From the NCBI RefSeq assembly GCF_023091225.1, contig NZ_JAHWXM010000001.1, positions 1,736,001 through 1,800,000 on the forward strand: DNA of 64,000 bases. The letters are read 5' to 3'. Every line of letters begins with the position of its first letter. The first letter of the stretch is position 1. The translations under genes were made by a program, and so were the position numbers. The stretch comes from Microbacterium galbinum (GTDB lineage: Bacteria > Actinomycetota > Actinomycetes > Actinomycetales > Microbacteriaceae). The notes beneath the pieces were generated by a model that searched no databases, was not told the DNA's origin, and saw only the letters and a program-made list of their open reading frames with translations. Shown one piece after another: positions 24,287 to 32,966 of this stretch.

Positions 24287-24317
24287 AAAACAACATACAT
24301 CATATGTCTGTCGTTTC
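24287..24317. promoter_or_regulatory. Operator-like dyad B between dehydratase operon and regulator gene
   Basis: Extended dyad centred at 24302: ACATCATATGT (ACAT, 3-nt centre, ATGT) with outer matching ACA/TGT and AAAC/GTTT flanks. It lies in the 100-bp divergent promoter region, so one bound regulator could control both the catabolic operon and the GntR-type gene itself. Confidence 0.55.
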
Positions 24318-24356
24318 GCGAGTGTCCCCTGCCGCCCCATTCCGGAGGTCAATAGA

Positions 24357-25112
24357 GTGTCAGGCATGACCCCGCCCGCAGACGCCACCACCGCCGGTCG
24401 CGCACGCACCCCCATCGATCGCATCGGCGCGACCGTGCTGAACGAGCTCGTCCAGTCGATCGTCACCGGGGAGTACGCACCGGGCGACCTGCTGCCGCCC
24501 GAGAGCGTCATCAGCGTGCAGTTCGGCGTGAGCCGAACCGTCATCCGCGAGACGATGAAGCGCCTGCAGGAGAAGGGCATGGTCACGGTCGCCCAGGGGC
24601 GCGGCACGCACGTGAATCCCTCCACGAGCTGGAACGTGCTCGACCCCTCGGTGCTCACCGCCATGATCGAGAACGACTCGACCCTCGGCGTGCTCGACGA
24701 CCTCAGCGTGGTGCGCGGGGCGCTCGAAGCGGCGATGGCCGCCGCCGCCGCCCGCGCGGTCGACGACGACGCCCGCACCCGCCTGCGCGAGAGCCTGGAG
24801 ACGATGGAGGCTCACGTCGACGACTCGGCGGCATTCCGCGAGGCCGACGTGAAGTTCCACCTCGCCGTGATGGAGCTCGCCGACAACGGTCTCGCCGAGA
24901 ACATCGCGCGCGTGCTCATCGCTCATGCGGTGGGCAGCGACCGCTTCACCGGTGTCGACCCCGCGCATGCGTTCGAGCTGACCCTCGCCGAGCACACCGC
25001 GATCCTCGAGGCGATCTCGGCCGGCGACGCCGAGGCCGCGCGCCTCGCGATGAGCGAGCACATCCTCGGCTCGTGGTCGCGCCGCCGCCTGCCGTCGAAG
25101 AAGCGTTCCTGA
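24357..25112 (+). CDS. GntR-family regulator, FadR/FCD subfamily
   Basis: Transcription factor of 251 residues. The N-terminal winged helix reads VQSIVTGEYAPGDLLPPESV, FGVSRTVIRETMKRLQEKGM and VAQGRGTHVNP. An all-helical FCD effector domain follows, with metal/ligand residues in READVKFHLAVMELADNG and LTLAEHTAILEAI. GTG 24357 follows GGAGG by 9 nt. This subfamily binds sugar acids and similar carboxylates (e.g. gluconate, galactonate), fitting control of the surrounding island through dyads A, B and C. Effector unknown. Confidence 0.9.
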   Translation: MSGMTPPADATTAGRARTPIDRIGATVLNELVQSIVTGEYAPGDLLPPESVISVQFGVSRTVIRETMKRLQEKGMVTVAQGRGTHVNPSTSWNVLDPSVLTAMIENDSTLGVLDDLSVVRGALEAAMAAAAARAVDDDARTRLRESLETMEAHVDDSAAFREADVKFHLAVMELADNGLAENIARVLIAHAVGSDRFTGVDPAHAFELTLAEHTAILEAISAGDAEAARLAMSEHILGSWSRRRLPSKKRS

Positions 25113-25175
25113 CGGAGGCGCCGGGGCCCTCCTCCGCCGCGCAACCCTTCGCACGACCCTCAGCACGACCTAAAG

Positions 25176-25195
25176 AACATCAGTCATGTGATGTT
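25176..25195. promoter_or_regulatory. Operator-like dyad C upstream of the ABC importer
   Basis: AACATCA (25176-25182) and TGATGTT (25189-25195) form a perfect 7-bp inverted repeat with a 6-nt spacer. Its right arm touches the putative -35 TTGCTT (25195-25200), so binding would block polymerase. Confidence 0.55.
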
Positions 25196-25224
25196 TGCTT
25201 GATCGTTTTCGTAAGACGTAGTAT
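25195..25224 (+). promoter_or_regulatory. Putative promoter of the ABC importer operon
   Basis: TTGCTT (25195-25200) and TAGTAT (25219-25224) are 18 nt apart, in a locally AT-rich stretch. The start codon at 25293 is preceded by GAGAGGA at suitable spacing. Confidence 0.5.
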
Positions 25225-25292
25225 GTTTCGACGCAAGGCCTGCACCCTCGGGTCCCTGCAGCAACTTCCCTATCAATGTTGAGAGGATCGCA

Positions 25293-26558
25293 ATGAAGCG
25301 AAGGATCGCCATCCCCGCCGCCATCGGCGTGGCGGCACTGGCACTCACCGGATGCGGTGGAGCATCGCCGAACGGATCGACCGGCGGAGGCTCGGGCACG
25401 AGCGACAAGCTCGTCGTCTGGAACTGGGGCGACGCCGACGAGGCCGCGGCCGCATACACCGAAGACGTCAAGGCGGCGTTCGCCGAGAAGCACCCCGACG
25501 TCGAGGTCGAGATCGTCAACCAGCCGTTCGACCAGTACTACACGCTGCTCGGCAGCGCGATCGAGGCCGGCACCGGCCCCGACGTCGCCCTGTTCAACGG
25601 CGGCACGCAGCTCAAGAGCCGCGCCGACTCCCTCATCCCCGTCACCGACGAGCTCGCCGACCTCGAGGACACCCTCGCCGGCTGGCCCGCTTTCCAGGCC
25701 GACGGCGAGACCTATTCCGCCCCGATGTTCCTCCAGGGCTTCCCGATCTACTACAACAAGGCCCTCTTCACCGAAGCCGGCCTCGACGCCGACAACCCGC
25801 CCCAGACCTGGGACGAGCTGGCGGCCGCCTGCACCTCGATCACCGAGAAGACGGATGCCTCGTGCTTCGCGCTCGGCAACAAGGAGGGCCTCGGCATCGA
25901 GTTCTTCCTCTCGGGCTTCGGCTCGGGCGTCTTCACCCCCGAGGAGTACGACGCCTGGATCGACGGCGACCGCGACTGGACGAGCGAGCATGCGGTGCAG
26001 GTCTTGCAGATGTGGGCCGACACCGCTGCCGACGGCTGGTACAACGAGGGCGCGAACTCCACCGCGATGTTCAACGACTCGTTCGACCTGTTCTCGGGCG
26101 GCAAGTCGGCCATGGTCATCGGACTCATGAGCGGCACGGCGCACTGGAAGCAGTTCGACGAGTTCCTCGGCGAGGATCTCGGGTTCATGATGCCGGTCAC
26201 CGTCAACGACGGCACCACCCTGGCCCTCCCGGCCGAGGGCGGCATCGGATACGGCGTGCTCAACGAGGACAAGAAGGAGCTCGGCGTCGACTGGATCAAG
26301 GCCACGGTCGACCACGACGCCCTCGCCGCCTACTCGCTCGCGGGCGGTCAGATCACGTCCGACACGACCATCGAGCTCGACACCGACATCGTGTCGGCGA
26401 ACGACATCGTCGCGGAGTCGGCGGGCAGCAAGCCGCTGCTCCACACCGCCCTCGAGGCCGAGACGCTCGACCTGCTGCACCGCCTCGGCCAGCAGCTGCT
26501 CGGCGGCGAGGTCACCGTGCAGGACGCCGCAGCCCAGCTGGCAGCGTCGGAGGGCTGA
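25293..26558 (+). CDS. ABC sugar importer, solute-binding lipoprotein (CUT1 type)
   Basis: Secreted binding protein of 421 residues. The signal peptide ends with lipobox LTGC (Cys21), so it is anchored as a lipoprotein. The mature part has family 1 (MalE-like) blocks: VVWNWGDADEAAAAY, IEAGTGPDVALFNGG, YSAPMFLQGFPIYYNKALF, PQTWDELAAAC, and GKSAMVIGLMSG. It is followed by two permeases and a cytosolic beta-helix enzyme, which indicates uptake of an oligosaccharide or glycoside. Dyad C and a -35/-10 pair precede it. Confidence 0.92.
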   Translation: MKRRIAIPAAIGVAALALTGCGGASPNGSTGGGSGTSDKLVVWNWGDADEAAAAYTEDVKAAFAEKHPDVEVEIVNQPFDQYYTLLGSAIEAGTGPDVALFNGGTQLKSRADSLIPVTDELADLEDTLAGWPAFQADGETYSAPMFLQGFPIYYNKALFTEAGLDADNPPQTWDELAAACTSITEKTDASCFALGNKEGLGIEFFLSGFGSGVFTPEEYDAWIDGDRDWTSEHAVQVLQMWADTAADGWYNEGANSTAMFNDSFDLFSGGKSAMVIGLMSGTAHWKQFDEFLGEDLGFMMPVTVNDGTTLALPAEGGIGYGVLNEDKKELGVDWIKATVDHDALAAYSLAGGQITSDTTIELDTDIVSANDIVAESAGSKPLLHTALEAETLDLLHRLGQQLLGGEVTVQDAAAQLAASEG

Positions 26559-26562
26559 TCCC

Positions 26563-27537
26563 TTGGCGATCGACACCACCTCGACCCGGACCCTCGTTCT
26601 CGCGAACAAGGGTCCGGGCCGCGGCCGCCGGGAACGCGGCGCACGCCGCGATCTCGGCCAGCCGCTGCGCAAGAAGCCGTGGACGTCCGAACGGCTCGCG
26701 CCCTACCTCATGGTGCTGCCGGTCATCCTCATCCTCGCGGTCTTCCGCCTCTACCCCCTCCTGCTCGGCGTGAACTTCTCGTTCACGGGAGACAAGGAGC
26801 TCAACGGGCAGTTCGTCGGCCTCGACAACTACCTCACCCTCCTCGGCGACGCCCGGTTCCAGGCATCCGCCCGCAACGTGCTGGTCGTGCTGCTGTTCGT
26901 GCCGATCCAGGTCTTCGTCGCCGGCATCCTCGCTACCTTCGTCTTCCTGAAGATCCCGGGCCACCGCTTCTACCGCAGCGTGTACTTCCTGCCGGTGGTG
27001 CTCTCGCCGATCATCATCGGCGCGATCTTCAACATCCTGCTCGCCGCGAACGGTCCGATCAACGGCGCCCTGAACACCATCAACATCCCGGGCGTCGACT
27101 GGCTCGGCCTCCCCACCACGGCGTTGCCCTCGGTGCTCGTCGTGCACATCTGGGCGACGTTCGGCATGGCGTTCACGATCTTCCTCGCCGGTTTCGCGAC
27201 CCTCGACGCCGAGCTGCTCGACGCCGCGAAGATCGACGGCGCCAACCTCTGGCAGCAGATCGTGCACGTCATCATCCCGAGTCTCAGCCAGACCATCCAG
27301 TTCGTGTTCGTCACGACCACGATCGGCATGCTCACCGGCCTCTTCGGCCTGCTGTACACGATGACCGCCGGCGGTCCGGGGGCGGCGAGCTACCTGCCCG
27401 AGTTCCTCATCTGGAAGCTCAACGGCGAGGCCCGCCCGGCGCTCGCGTCCGCGGCATCCGTCTTCCTGCTGCTGATCGTGCTCGTCATCGGCCTGATCCA
27501 GATCCGCGTGCTGCGTCGCGCCACGAAGGAGGCATGA
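26563..27537 (+). CDS. ABC sugar importer, permease 1 (MalF/UgpA type)
   Basis: Inner-membrane permease of 324 residues with about six helices after a basic N-terminus (RGRRERGARRD). The EAA-like loop for contact with the ATPase is LLDAAKIDGANLWQQIVHVI near residue 220. TTG start at 26563, four nt after the binding-protein stop. The stop overlaps permease 2 (ATGA). No ATPase gene is linked, so a shared MsmK/UgpC-type ATPase elsewhere is expected. Confidence 0.92.
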   Translation: MAIDTTSTRTLVLANKGPGRGRRERGARRDLGQPLRKKPWTSERLAPYLMVLPVILILAVFRLYPLLLGVNFSFTGDKELNGQFVGLDNYLTLLGDARFQASARNVLVVLLFVPIQVFVAGILATFVFLKIPGHRFYRSVYFLPVVLSPIIIGAIFNILLAANGPINGALNTINIPGVDWLGLPTTALPSVLVVHIWATFGMAFTIFLAGFATLDAELLDAAKIDGANLWQQIVHVIIPSLSQTIQFVFVTTTIGMLTGLFGLLYTMTAGGPGAASYLPEFLIWKLNGEARPALASAASVFLLLIVLVIGLIQIRVLRRATKEA

Positions 27538-28364
27538 TGCGCCGCGAACGCCTGGGCAAGTGGATCATCGCCGTACCGATGATGCTGCTCGCGATCGCCA
27601 CGATCGCACCGATGCTCTACGGCCTGAACATCTCGCTCAAGACGCGCAAGGACTACGTCCTCGATCGTCTCGGGGTCACGCAGACCTTCAACGTGCAGAA
27701 CTTCTTCGACGCGTGGAACAACGCCGACATGGGCCGCTACTTCGCGAACACGATCATCGTCACCGTGTTCTCGGTCGCGATCCTGCTCGTGCTCGCGTCG
27801 ATGTGCGGCTATGCGCTCAGCCACCTCACCTTCCGCGGCAGCAAGGTCGCGTTCCTCATCATCCTCGCGATGATGATGATCCCGTTCCAGGTGATCATGG
27901 TGCCGACGATCAAGGTGCTCAGCGACATGGGACTGATCAACACCTTCCCCGGTCTGATCGCCGCGTACGTGGCGCAGTTCCTGCCGTTCACCGTGTTCTT
28001 CATGACCTCCTACTACTCGGGCATCCCGAAGGAGCTCACCGAGGCGGCGCGCGTCGACGGCAACGGCCTGTTCGGCGTGTGGGCGCGCATCATGATCCCG
28101 GTCGGCAAGCCGGCGCTGATCTCGATGGGCATCCTGAACGCGCTGTTCGTCTGGAACGACATCCTCATCGCACTGCTGATCATGCAGTCGCCGCAGAACC
28201 GCACCGTCATGGTCGGCGTGAGCGCGCTGCGCGGCCAGTACCCCGACAACGTGCCGACGTACATCGCCGGCGTGCTGCTGGCGGTGCTGCCGATCATCAT
28301 CGTGTACCTGGTCTTCCAGCGGCAGATCTCGGCCGGCGTCACGGCCGGAGCCACGAAGGGCTGA
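27534..28364 (+). CDS. ABC sugar importer, permease 2 (MalG/UgpE type)
   Basis: Second permease, 276 residues, six helices; the EAA loop is ELTEAARVDGNGLFGVWARI near residue 180. GGAGG precedes the ATG by a few nt, and the start overlaps the stop of permease 1. It forms the heterodimeric channel with permease 1 and is followed after 4 nt by the beta-helix enzyme gene. Confidence 0.92.
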   Translation: MMRRERLGKWIIAVPMMLLAIATIAPMLYGLNISLKTRKDYVLDRLGVTQTFNVQNFFDAWNNADMGRYFANTIIVTVFSVAILLVLASMCGYALSHLTFRGSKVAFLIILAMMMIPFQVIMVPTIKVLSDMGLINTFPGLIAAYVAQFLPFTVFFMTSYYSGIPKELTEAARVDGNGLFGVWARIMIPVGKPALISMGILNALFVWNDILIALLIMQSPQNRTVMVGVSALRGQYPDNVPTYIAGVLLAVLPIIIVYLVFQRQISAGVTAGATKG

Positions 28365-28368
28365 TCCC

Positions 28369-30513
28369 ATGAGCACCGACCGGATCGAGGTGTACGTCGA
28401 CCCGGAGGGGTCGCCTTACGCCGACGGCTCGCACGGCTACCCCGCGAACGACCTGGCGCACGGCCTCGCCCTCGTGCGGGCACGGCGCGAGCCTGGTCAA
28501 CGGGCCGTGATCTGGATGGCCGGAGGCGAGTACCGGCATCACGAGCCCGTCTCGTTCACGGCATCCGACTCCTTCACCGCGGTGGTGGCGACGGATGCCG
28601 CGAACCCGCCGGTGCTGCGCGGATCCGTGCGACTGACGGGCTGGCGTCCGGTGACGGTGAACGGGGTCGCGGCCTACGCCGCGCCTTCGCCGCGGGCGGC
28701 GGCCCGGCGGCTCTACGTCGACGGCGTCGCGGCGGAGCGCCCCCGGCATCCGCGCGAGGGATTCCTGCGGGTCGAGCAGCAGGAGGGCCTCGACCCGGCG
28801 GGCAGCTTCGTCGGCACGCTGTTCGACGGGGCGGCGTCGTTCCGCTTCGCCGAGGGCGACATCCCCGAGCTCGCGCAGGAGCGCGCGGTCGAGGTCGTCG
28901 TGCCGCACTACTGGGTGCAGGAGCGGATGCCGATCACCGCGATTGACCGCGACACCCGCACCCTCACGAGCTCGCTGCGCAGCATCTTCGCGCTGCGCGA
29001 CGATGCCGCGAAGCTCTTCGCGCGCTACTGGCTCGACAACGTCGCCGAGCGCTTCGGCGAGGTCGCCGGCGAGTGGTACCTCGACGCGACCGGCGAGCTG
29101 GTCGGCGCGTCGGGTCCGCACGTGCTCTACCTGCCGGAGCCCGGCGTCGACATCGACGCGCTCGACGTGCGGATGCCCGTGACCGACGCCTTCGTGACGC
29201 TCGACGGCACCGCCGACGCGCCCGTACGCGAGGTGCGGTTCGAAGGTGTGCACTTCGCGGAGGCGGACTTCGAGGTCGTGCCGCCCGCGGTGCCGCCGTT
29301 CGGGGTACGCGAGGACCCGCAGTTGCCGTCGGCTGGCCGGTACGCGGCCGACGTGCAGGCGGCGAGCACCGTCCCCGCCGCCGTACGATTCGACTTCGCC
29401 CGCTCGTGCGCGCTCATCGGCGGCGGCATCGCACGCGTCGGCGGCTACGGCGTGAGCCTCGGCCCCGGCACGCGCGGGGCGCTCATCAGCGGTGTCTCGT
29501 TCAGCGATCTGGGGGCCGGGGCCGTGCGCTCGGGCGGAGGGATCGATGCCCTGGCGGCGGAGTACAACCGCGCGAACGAGGTCTCCGACTGCACGATCGC
29601 GCGCGGCGGTCAGGTCTATCCCAACGCCGTCGCCGTGCTCTTCCAGCACGGATCGCACAACGTGATCGCGCACAACGAGATCAGCGATCTCCTCTACTCC
29701 GGCATCTCGGTCGGCTGGATGTGGGACTATCTGCACAGCCCGTCCGAGGGCAACCTCATCGAGGGCAACCACATCCACCACCTCGGCCAGGGGCTGCTCA
29801 ACGACATGGGCGGCGTCTACCTGCTCGGCATCGCGCCGGGCACGGTCGTGCGCGGCAACCACATCCACGACATCGAGTGCGCGAACTACGGCGGCTGGGG
29901 GATCTACCTCGATGAGGGCTCGTCGCACGTGGTGATCGAGCAGAACGTGGTGCACGACGTGTCGAGCCAGGCCTACCACCAGCACTACGGGCGCGAAGTG
30001 ATCATCCGCGACAACGTGTGGGCGTTCGGTCGCAACGGGCAGGTGTCGATCACCCGCCCCGAAGAGCACGTGTCGTTCACGTTCCACCGCAACATCGTGG
30101 TGGGCGAGGGCATGCCCGCGTTCATCGGCTACCCCGACCACCGCGACCTGCGGCGCTTCGGGATCGACAGCGACCTGAATCTGTTCTGGGATGCGACGCC
30201 GCTCGACGGAGCGGTGCGGGCGGCGAACGCCGATCGCTCGACGGGACCGGATGGGCGGGTCGGTTTCGAGATCGTCGAGCGCCTCGACGACGAGTGGGCG
30301 GCACTCGGTCACGACCGGCACTCGATCACCGCCGATCCGCTGTTCATGGATGCCGCAGCGCGCGATCTGCGCGTGCGGGAGGGGTCGCCGGCGGAGGGTC
30401 TCGGCATCCGGGTGCCGGATGTGCGCGGCGCCGGGCCGCGACCGGTGTCGGAGCGACGGCATCCGCTGGGTGCGCCGACCGGCATCGACCCGTTCCTGCC
30501 GACCCGGGGGTAG
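28369..30513 (+). CDS. Right-handed beta-helix carbohydrate-active protein (GH141-like)
   Basis: Cytosolic protein of 714 residues without signal peptide. The N-terminal block (VDPEGSPYADGSHGYPANDL, then AVIWMAGGEYRHHEPVSFTA) and the later array of helix coils (NRANEVSDCTIARGGQVYP, HNVIAHNEISDLLYSGIS, NLIEGNHIHHLGQ, VVRGNHIHDIE, HVVIEQNVVHDVSS) match parallel beta-helix enzymes such as family GH141 (alpha-L-fucosidase, xylanase) and related lyases. Placed last in the importer operon, it should cut the imported oligosaccharide inside the cell. Specific bond and sugar are unknown. Confidence 0.75.
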   Translation: MSTDRIEVYVDPEGSPYADGSHGYPANDLAHGLALVRARREPGQRAVIWMAGGEYRHHEPVSFTASDSFTAVVATDAANPPVLRGSVRLTGWRPVTVNGVAAYAAPSPRAAARRLYVDGVAAERPRHPREGFLRVEQQEGLDPAGSFVGTLFDGAASFRFAEGDIPELAQERAVEVVVPHYWVQERMPITAIDRDTRTLTSSLRSIFALRDDAAKLFARYWLDNVAERFGEVAGEWYLDATGELVGASGPHVLYLPEPGVDIDALDVRMPVTDAFVTLDGTADAPVREVRFEGVHFAEADFEVVPPAVPPFGVREDPQLPSAGRYAADVQAASTVPAAVRFDFARSCALIGGGIARVGGYGVSLGPGTRGALISGVSFSDLGAGAVRSGGGIDALAAEYNRANEVSDCTIARGGQVYPNAVAVLFQHGSHNVIAHNEISDLLYSGISVGWMWDYLHSPSEGNLIEGNHIHHLGQGLLNDMGGVYLLGIAPGTVVRGNHIHDIECANYGGWGIYLDEGSSHVVIEQNVVHDVSSQAYHQHYGREVIIRDNVWAFGRNGQVSITRPEEHVSFTFHRNIVVGEGMPAFIGYPDHRDLRRFGIDSDLNLFWDATPLDGAVRAANADRSTGPDGRVGFEIVERLDDEWAALGHDRHSITADPLFMDAAARDLRVREGSPAEGLGIRVPDVRGAGPRPVSERRHPLGAPTGIDPFLPTRG

Positions 30514-30536
30514 GCGGACGTCCGTAGGCTGAGGAG

Positions 30537-30680
30537 ATGGACGCGCACGTGCCGAACCCCCTGGTCTGCCCGACCTGCGGTGGAGCACTGACGTTCGAGA
30601 TCCTCGACGACGAGCGCTTCCTCGTCGTGTGGTCGTGCGTGGAGTGCGGGTTGATCCGGGCGACCGAACCGACGGGATAG
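30537..30680 (+). CDS. Mini zinc-ribbon protein (47 residues)
   Basis: Forty-seven codons encode a compact protein with two CxxC knuckles, CPTCGG and CVECGL, 23 residues apart, as in stand-alone zinc ribbons. A TAGGCT -10 element ends 6 nt before ATG 30537, the leaderless pattern seen at other starts here. A GTG at 30549 with GAGGAG 12 nt upstream is an alternative. Function unknown; possible RNA/DNA or protein contact module. Confidence 0.55.
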   Translation: MDAHVPNPLVCPTCGGALTFEILDDERFLVVWSCVECGLIRATEPTG

Positions 30681-30742
30681 CCTCTTCGTCATTTTCTTCG
30701 AACCTCGCTTGCATTAATTTCGGATGCATGTTCGAATGAAGC

Positions 30743-32905
30743 ATGCGTTGGCAGGGACAGAAGCTCGGAGAGACGGATGCCGCGGCACTCCCCGGTCTCG
30801 AAGACCGGTCGAGCGTGCTGCGGTCGGTGACGACCCCCGAGTTCGCCGGGGTGACCTTCCACGAGGTGCTCTCGAAGTCGGCGCTCAACCACGTTCCCGG
30901 CGCATCGCGCATGCCGTTCGCCTGGACGATCAACCCCTATCGGGGATGCAGTCATGCGTGCGTCTACTGCGTCTCGCCGGACACGTTGATCCTCTGCGCC
31001 GACGGGCGCCAGCGCCCCCTACGCGACCTGGAGATCGGTGACCAGATCATCGGCACCGAGCGCGAGGGCGCGTACCGCCGCTATGTGCCTACCGAAATCC
31101 GCGCCAAGTGGTCGACCCGCAAGGCGGCGTATCGGGTGACGCTGGCCGACGGCACCGAGATCATCGCGAGCGGGGATCACCGATTCCTGACCGAGCGCGG
31201 ATGGAAGCACGTCACCGACGCAGAGTCCGGGCAGAGACCACACCTCACCACGAACAACCGGTTGTTGGGGTTTGGCATCGGGCCGGCGGGGGCAGACATC
31301 GATCAGACGAGCACCGATTATCGACGCGGTTACCTGGCCGGGATGATTCGTGGAGACGGAATGATCTTCCACGGCACCTATCCCAGCCCGGAGCGGGTGC
31401 GGAAGGTACACATGTTCCGCCTGGCGCTGGTCGATCCGGAGGCTCTCGACCGGACTCGGGAGTTCCTCGAAGCTGAGGATGTGCCGACGAGGACCAGACC
31501 ATTCGCCGCTCAGACCGAGACTCGGAGCGCGGCGAACGCGATTCACACGGCGGCTCGGGCGGGAGTCGAGCGGATCGAGCAACTCATCCTCTCGCCCGAG
31601 GAACCGAACGAGAGCTGGTTCGCTGGATTCCTCGGCGGCATCTTTGATGCGAAAGGGAGTTGTTCGCGCGGAGTGCTCCGCATCTCGAATGGGGATCCCG
31701 AACTCATCCGCCTGATCGAGCAGGGCATGCGCGCCTTCGACGTTCCCCACATCGTCGAAGGCGCGCGCGCTAACGGAGTCCGCGACGTGCGCGTGACGGG
31801 CGGGCTACCCAGCCGCCAGAGGTTCTTCGCGATCGCCTCACCTGCCATCACGCGAAAACTCGACATCATCGGAACCGCTGTGAAAACGGCATCCGATCTC
31901 CGGGTCGTGTCGATCGAACCCCTCGGTGAAGTGCAGGACCTCCTCGACATCACGACCGGGACCGGCGATTTCGTCGCCAACGGAGTCATCAGCCACAATT
32001 GCTTCGCCCGCGGGACGCACGAGTACCTCGACCTCGACGGCGGGTCGGACTTCGACTCTCAGATCGTGGTCAAGGTGAACGTCGTCGAGGTGCTCGAGCG
32101 CGAACTGCGCAAGGGCAGCTGGCAGCACGAGACCGTGGCTCTCGGCACGAACACCGATCCCTACCAGCGGGCCGAGGGGCGCTACAAGCTCATGCCCGGG
32201 ATCATCGAGGCGCTCGCGGCATCCGGCACCCCGATCTCGATCCTCACGAAGGGCACGCTGATCCGTCGCGACATCCCTCTGCTCGTGAAGGCTGCGCAGC
32301 GCGTGCCGATCGACGTGCAGATGTCGATCGCGATGTACGACGACGAGCTGCAGAAGGCGATCGAACCGGGAACCCCGAGCACGCAGGCGAGGCTCGACAC
32401 GGTGAAGGCGCTGTCGGATGCCGGTTTCCCCGTCACCGTCTTCCTGATGCCGATCCTGCCGCACATGACCGACTCGGTCGACGCGATCGCGCATGCGCTC
32501 GAGCGCATCAAAAAGGCGGGCGCGCGCACGGTGATCTACGGAGCGTTGCACCTGCGGCCGGGTGTGAAGCCGTGGTTCTTCCAGTGGCTCGGAGAGCACC
32601 GGCCCGACCTCGTCTCGTCGTACCGCGGCCTCTACCCGGGAGCGTCCGCCGAGGCGCCGAAGCCCTATCGGCAGTGGCTCGCGAAACGGGTCAAACCGCT
32701 GATCCGGCTGCACGGCCTCGACGCGCGCCACGAAGACGACTACCCCCGGCGCGGATTCCGTCCGGGACAGGGCCACGTCGAGTCGATCTGGCGTCAGGAC
32801 GGAGCGCCGACGACGGGGCGGGCACCGGGCAGTCCGAGCCCGGCCGTCACCTTCCGGACCACCGGTTCGGCGACCTCGGCCGCCGCGCAGCCCATGCTCT
32901 TCTGA
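30743..32905 (+). CDS. Rv2578c-family radical SAM protein interrupted by an intein
   Basis: Precursor of 720 residues; after splicing the mature protein would be 376 residues, normal for this actinobacterial radical SAM family. The [4Fe-4S]-binding motif is CSHACVY|C: Cys69, Cys73 and, after removal of the intein, Cys420 (start of CFARGTHEYLD). SPL-like downstream blocks include GTNTDPYQRAEGRYKLMPGI, ISILTKGTLIRRDIPLL and VTVFLMPILPHMTDS. Because the third cluster cysteine is the +1 residue after the intein, the enzyme cannot form its cluster before splicing. Start ATG with weak GAAGC upstream. The physiological reaction of the family is not established to my knowledge. Confidence 0.92.
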   Translation: MRWQGQKLGETDAAALPGLEDRSSVLRSVTTPEFAGVTFHEVLSKSALNHVPGASRMPFAWTINPYRGCSHACVYCVSPDTLILCADGRQRPLRDLEIGDQIIGTEREGAYRRYVPTEIRAKWSTRKAAYRVTLADGTEIIASGDHRFLTERGWKHVTDAESGQRPHLTTNNRLLGFGIGPAGADIDQTSTDYRRGYLAGMIRGDGMIFHGTYPSPERVRKVHMFRLALVDPEALDRTREFLEAEDVPTRTRPFAAQTETRSAANAIHTAARAGVERIEQLILSPEEPNESWFAGFLGGIFDAKGSCSRGVLRISNGDPELIRLIEQGMRAFDVPHIVEGARANGVRDVRVTGGLPSRQRFFAIASPAITRKLDIIGTAVKTASDLRVVSIEPLGEVQDLLDITTGTGDFVANGVISHNCFARGTHEYLDLDGGSDFDSQIVVKVNVVEVLERELRKGSWQHETVALGTNTDPYQRAEGRYKLMPGIIEALAASGTPISILTKGTLIRRDIPLLVKAAQRVPIDVQMSIAMYDDELQKAIEPGTPSTQARLDTVKALSDAGFPVTVFLMPILPHMTDSVDAIAHALERIKKAGARTVIYGALHLRPGVKPWFFQWLGEHRPDLVSSYRGLYPGASAEAPKPYRQWLAKRVKPLIRLHGLDARHEDDYPRRGFRPGQGHVESIWRQDGAPTTGRAPGSPSPAVTFRTTGSATSAAAQPMLF
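30968..31999 (+). mobile_element. Intein with LAGLIDADG homing endonuclease
   Basis: Residues 76-419 of the radical SAM precursor (344 residues). It starts with Cys1 (CVSPDTLILCADG), has block B ASGDHRFLT with the His, and ends VANGVISHN followed by Cys+1. Two dodecapeptide endonuclease motifs, YLAGMIRGDG (Asp205) and FAGFLGGIFDAKGS (Asp302), keep their acidic residues, so the endonuclease may be active. The DNA is visibly less GC-rich than the exteins, in line with horizontal acquisition. Splice residues all look intact. Confidence 0.92.
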
Positions 32906-32966
32906 GGGTGGGCTGCGGCATCCGCTGGTCGGGGCGGAGCGCCGCAGGCCCGTAGGCTCGGTGACT

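Noticed and set aside
30696..30736. LexA/SOS box (TCGAAC..GTTCGA) before the radical SAM gene
   Set aside because: Half-sites are 27 nt apart instead of 4, so not a standard actinobacterial SOS box.
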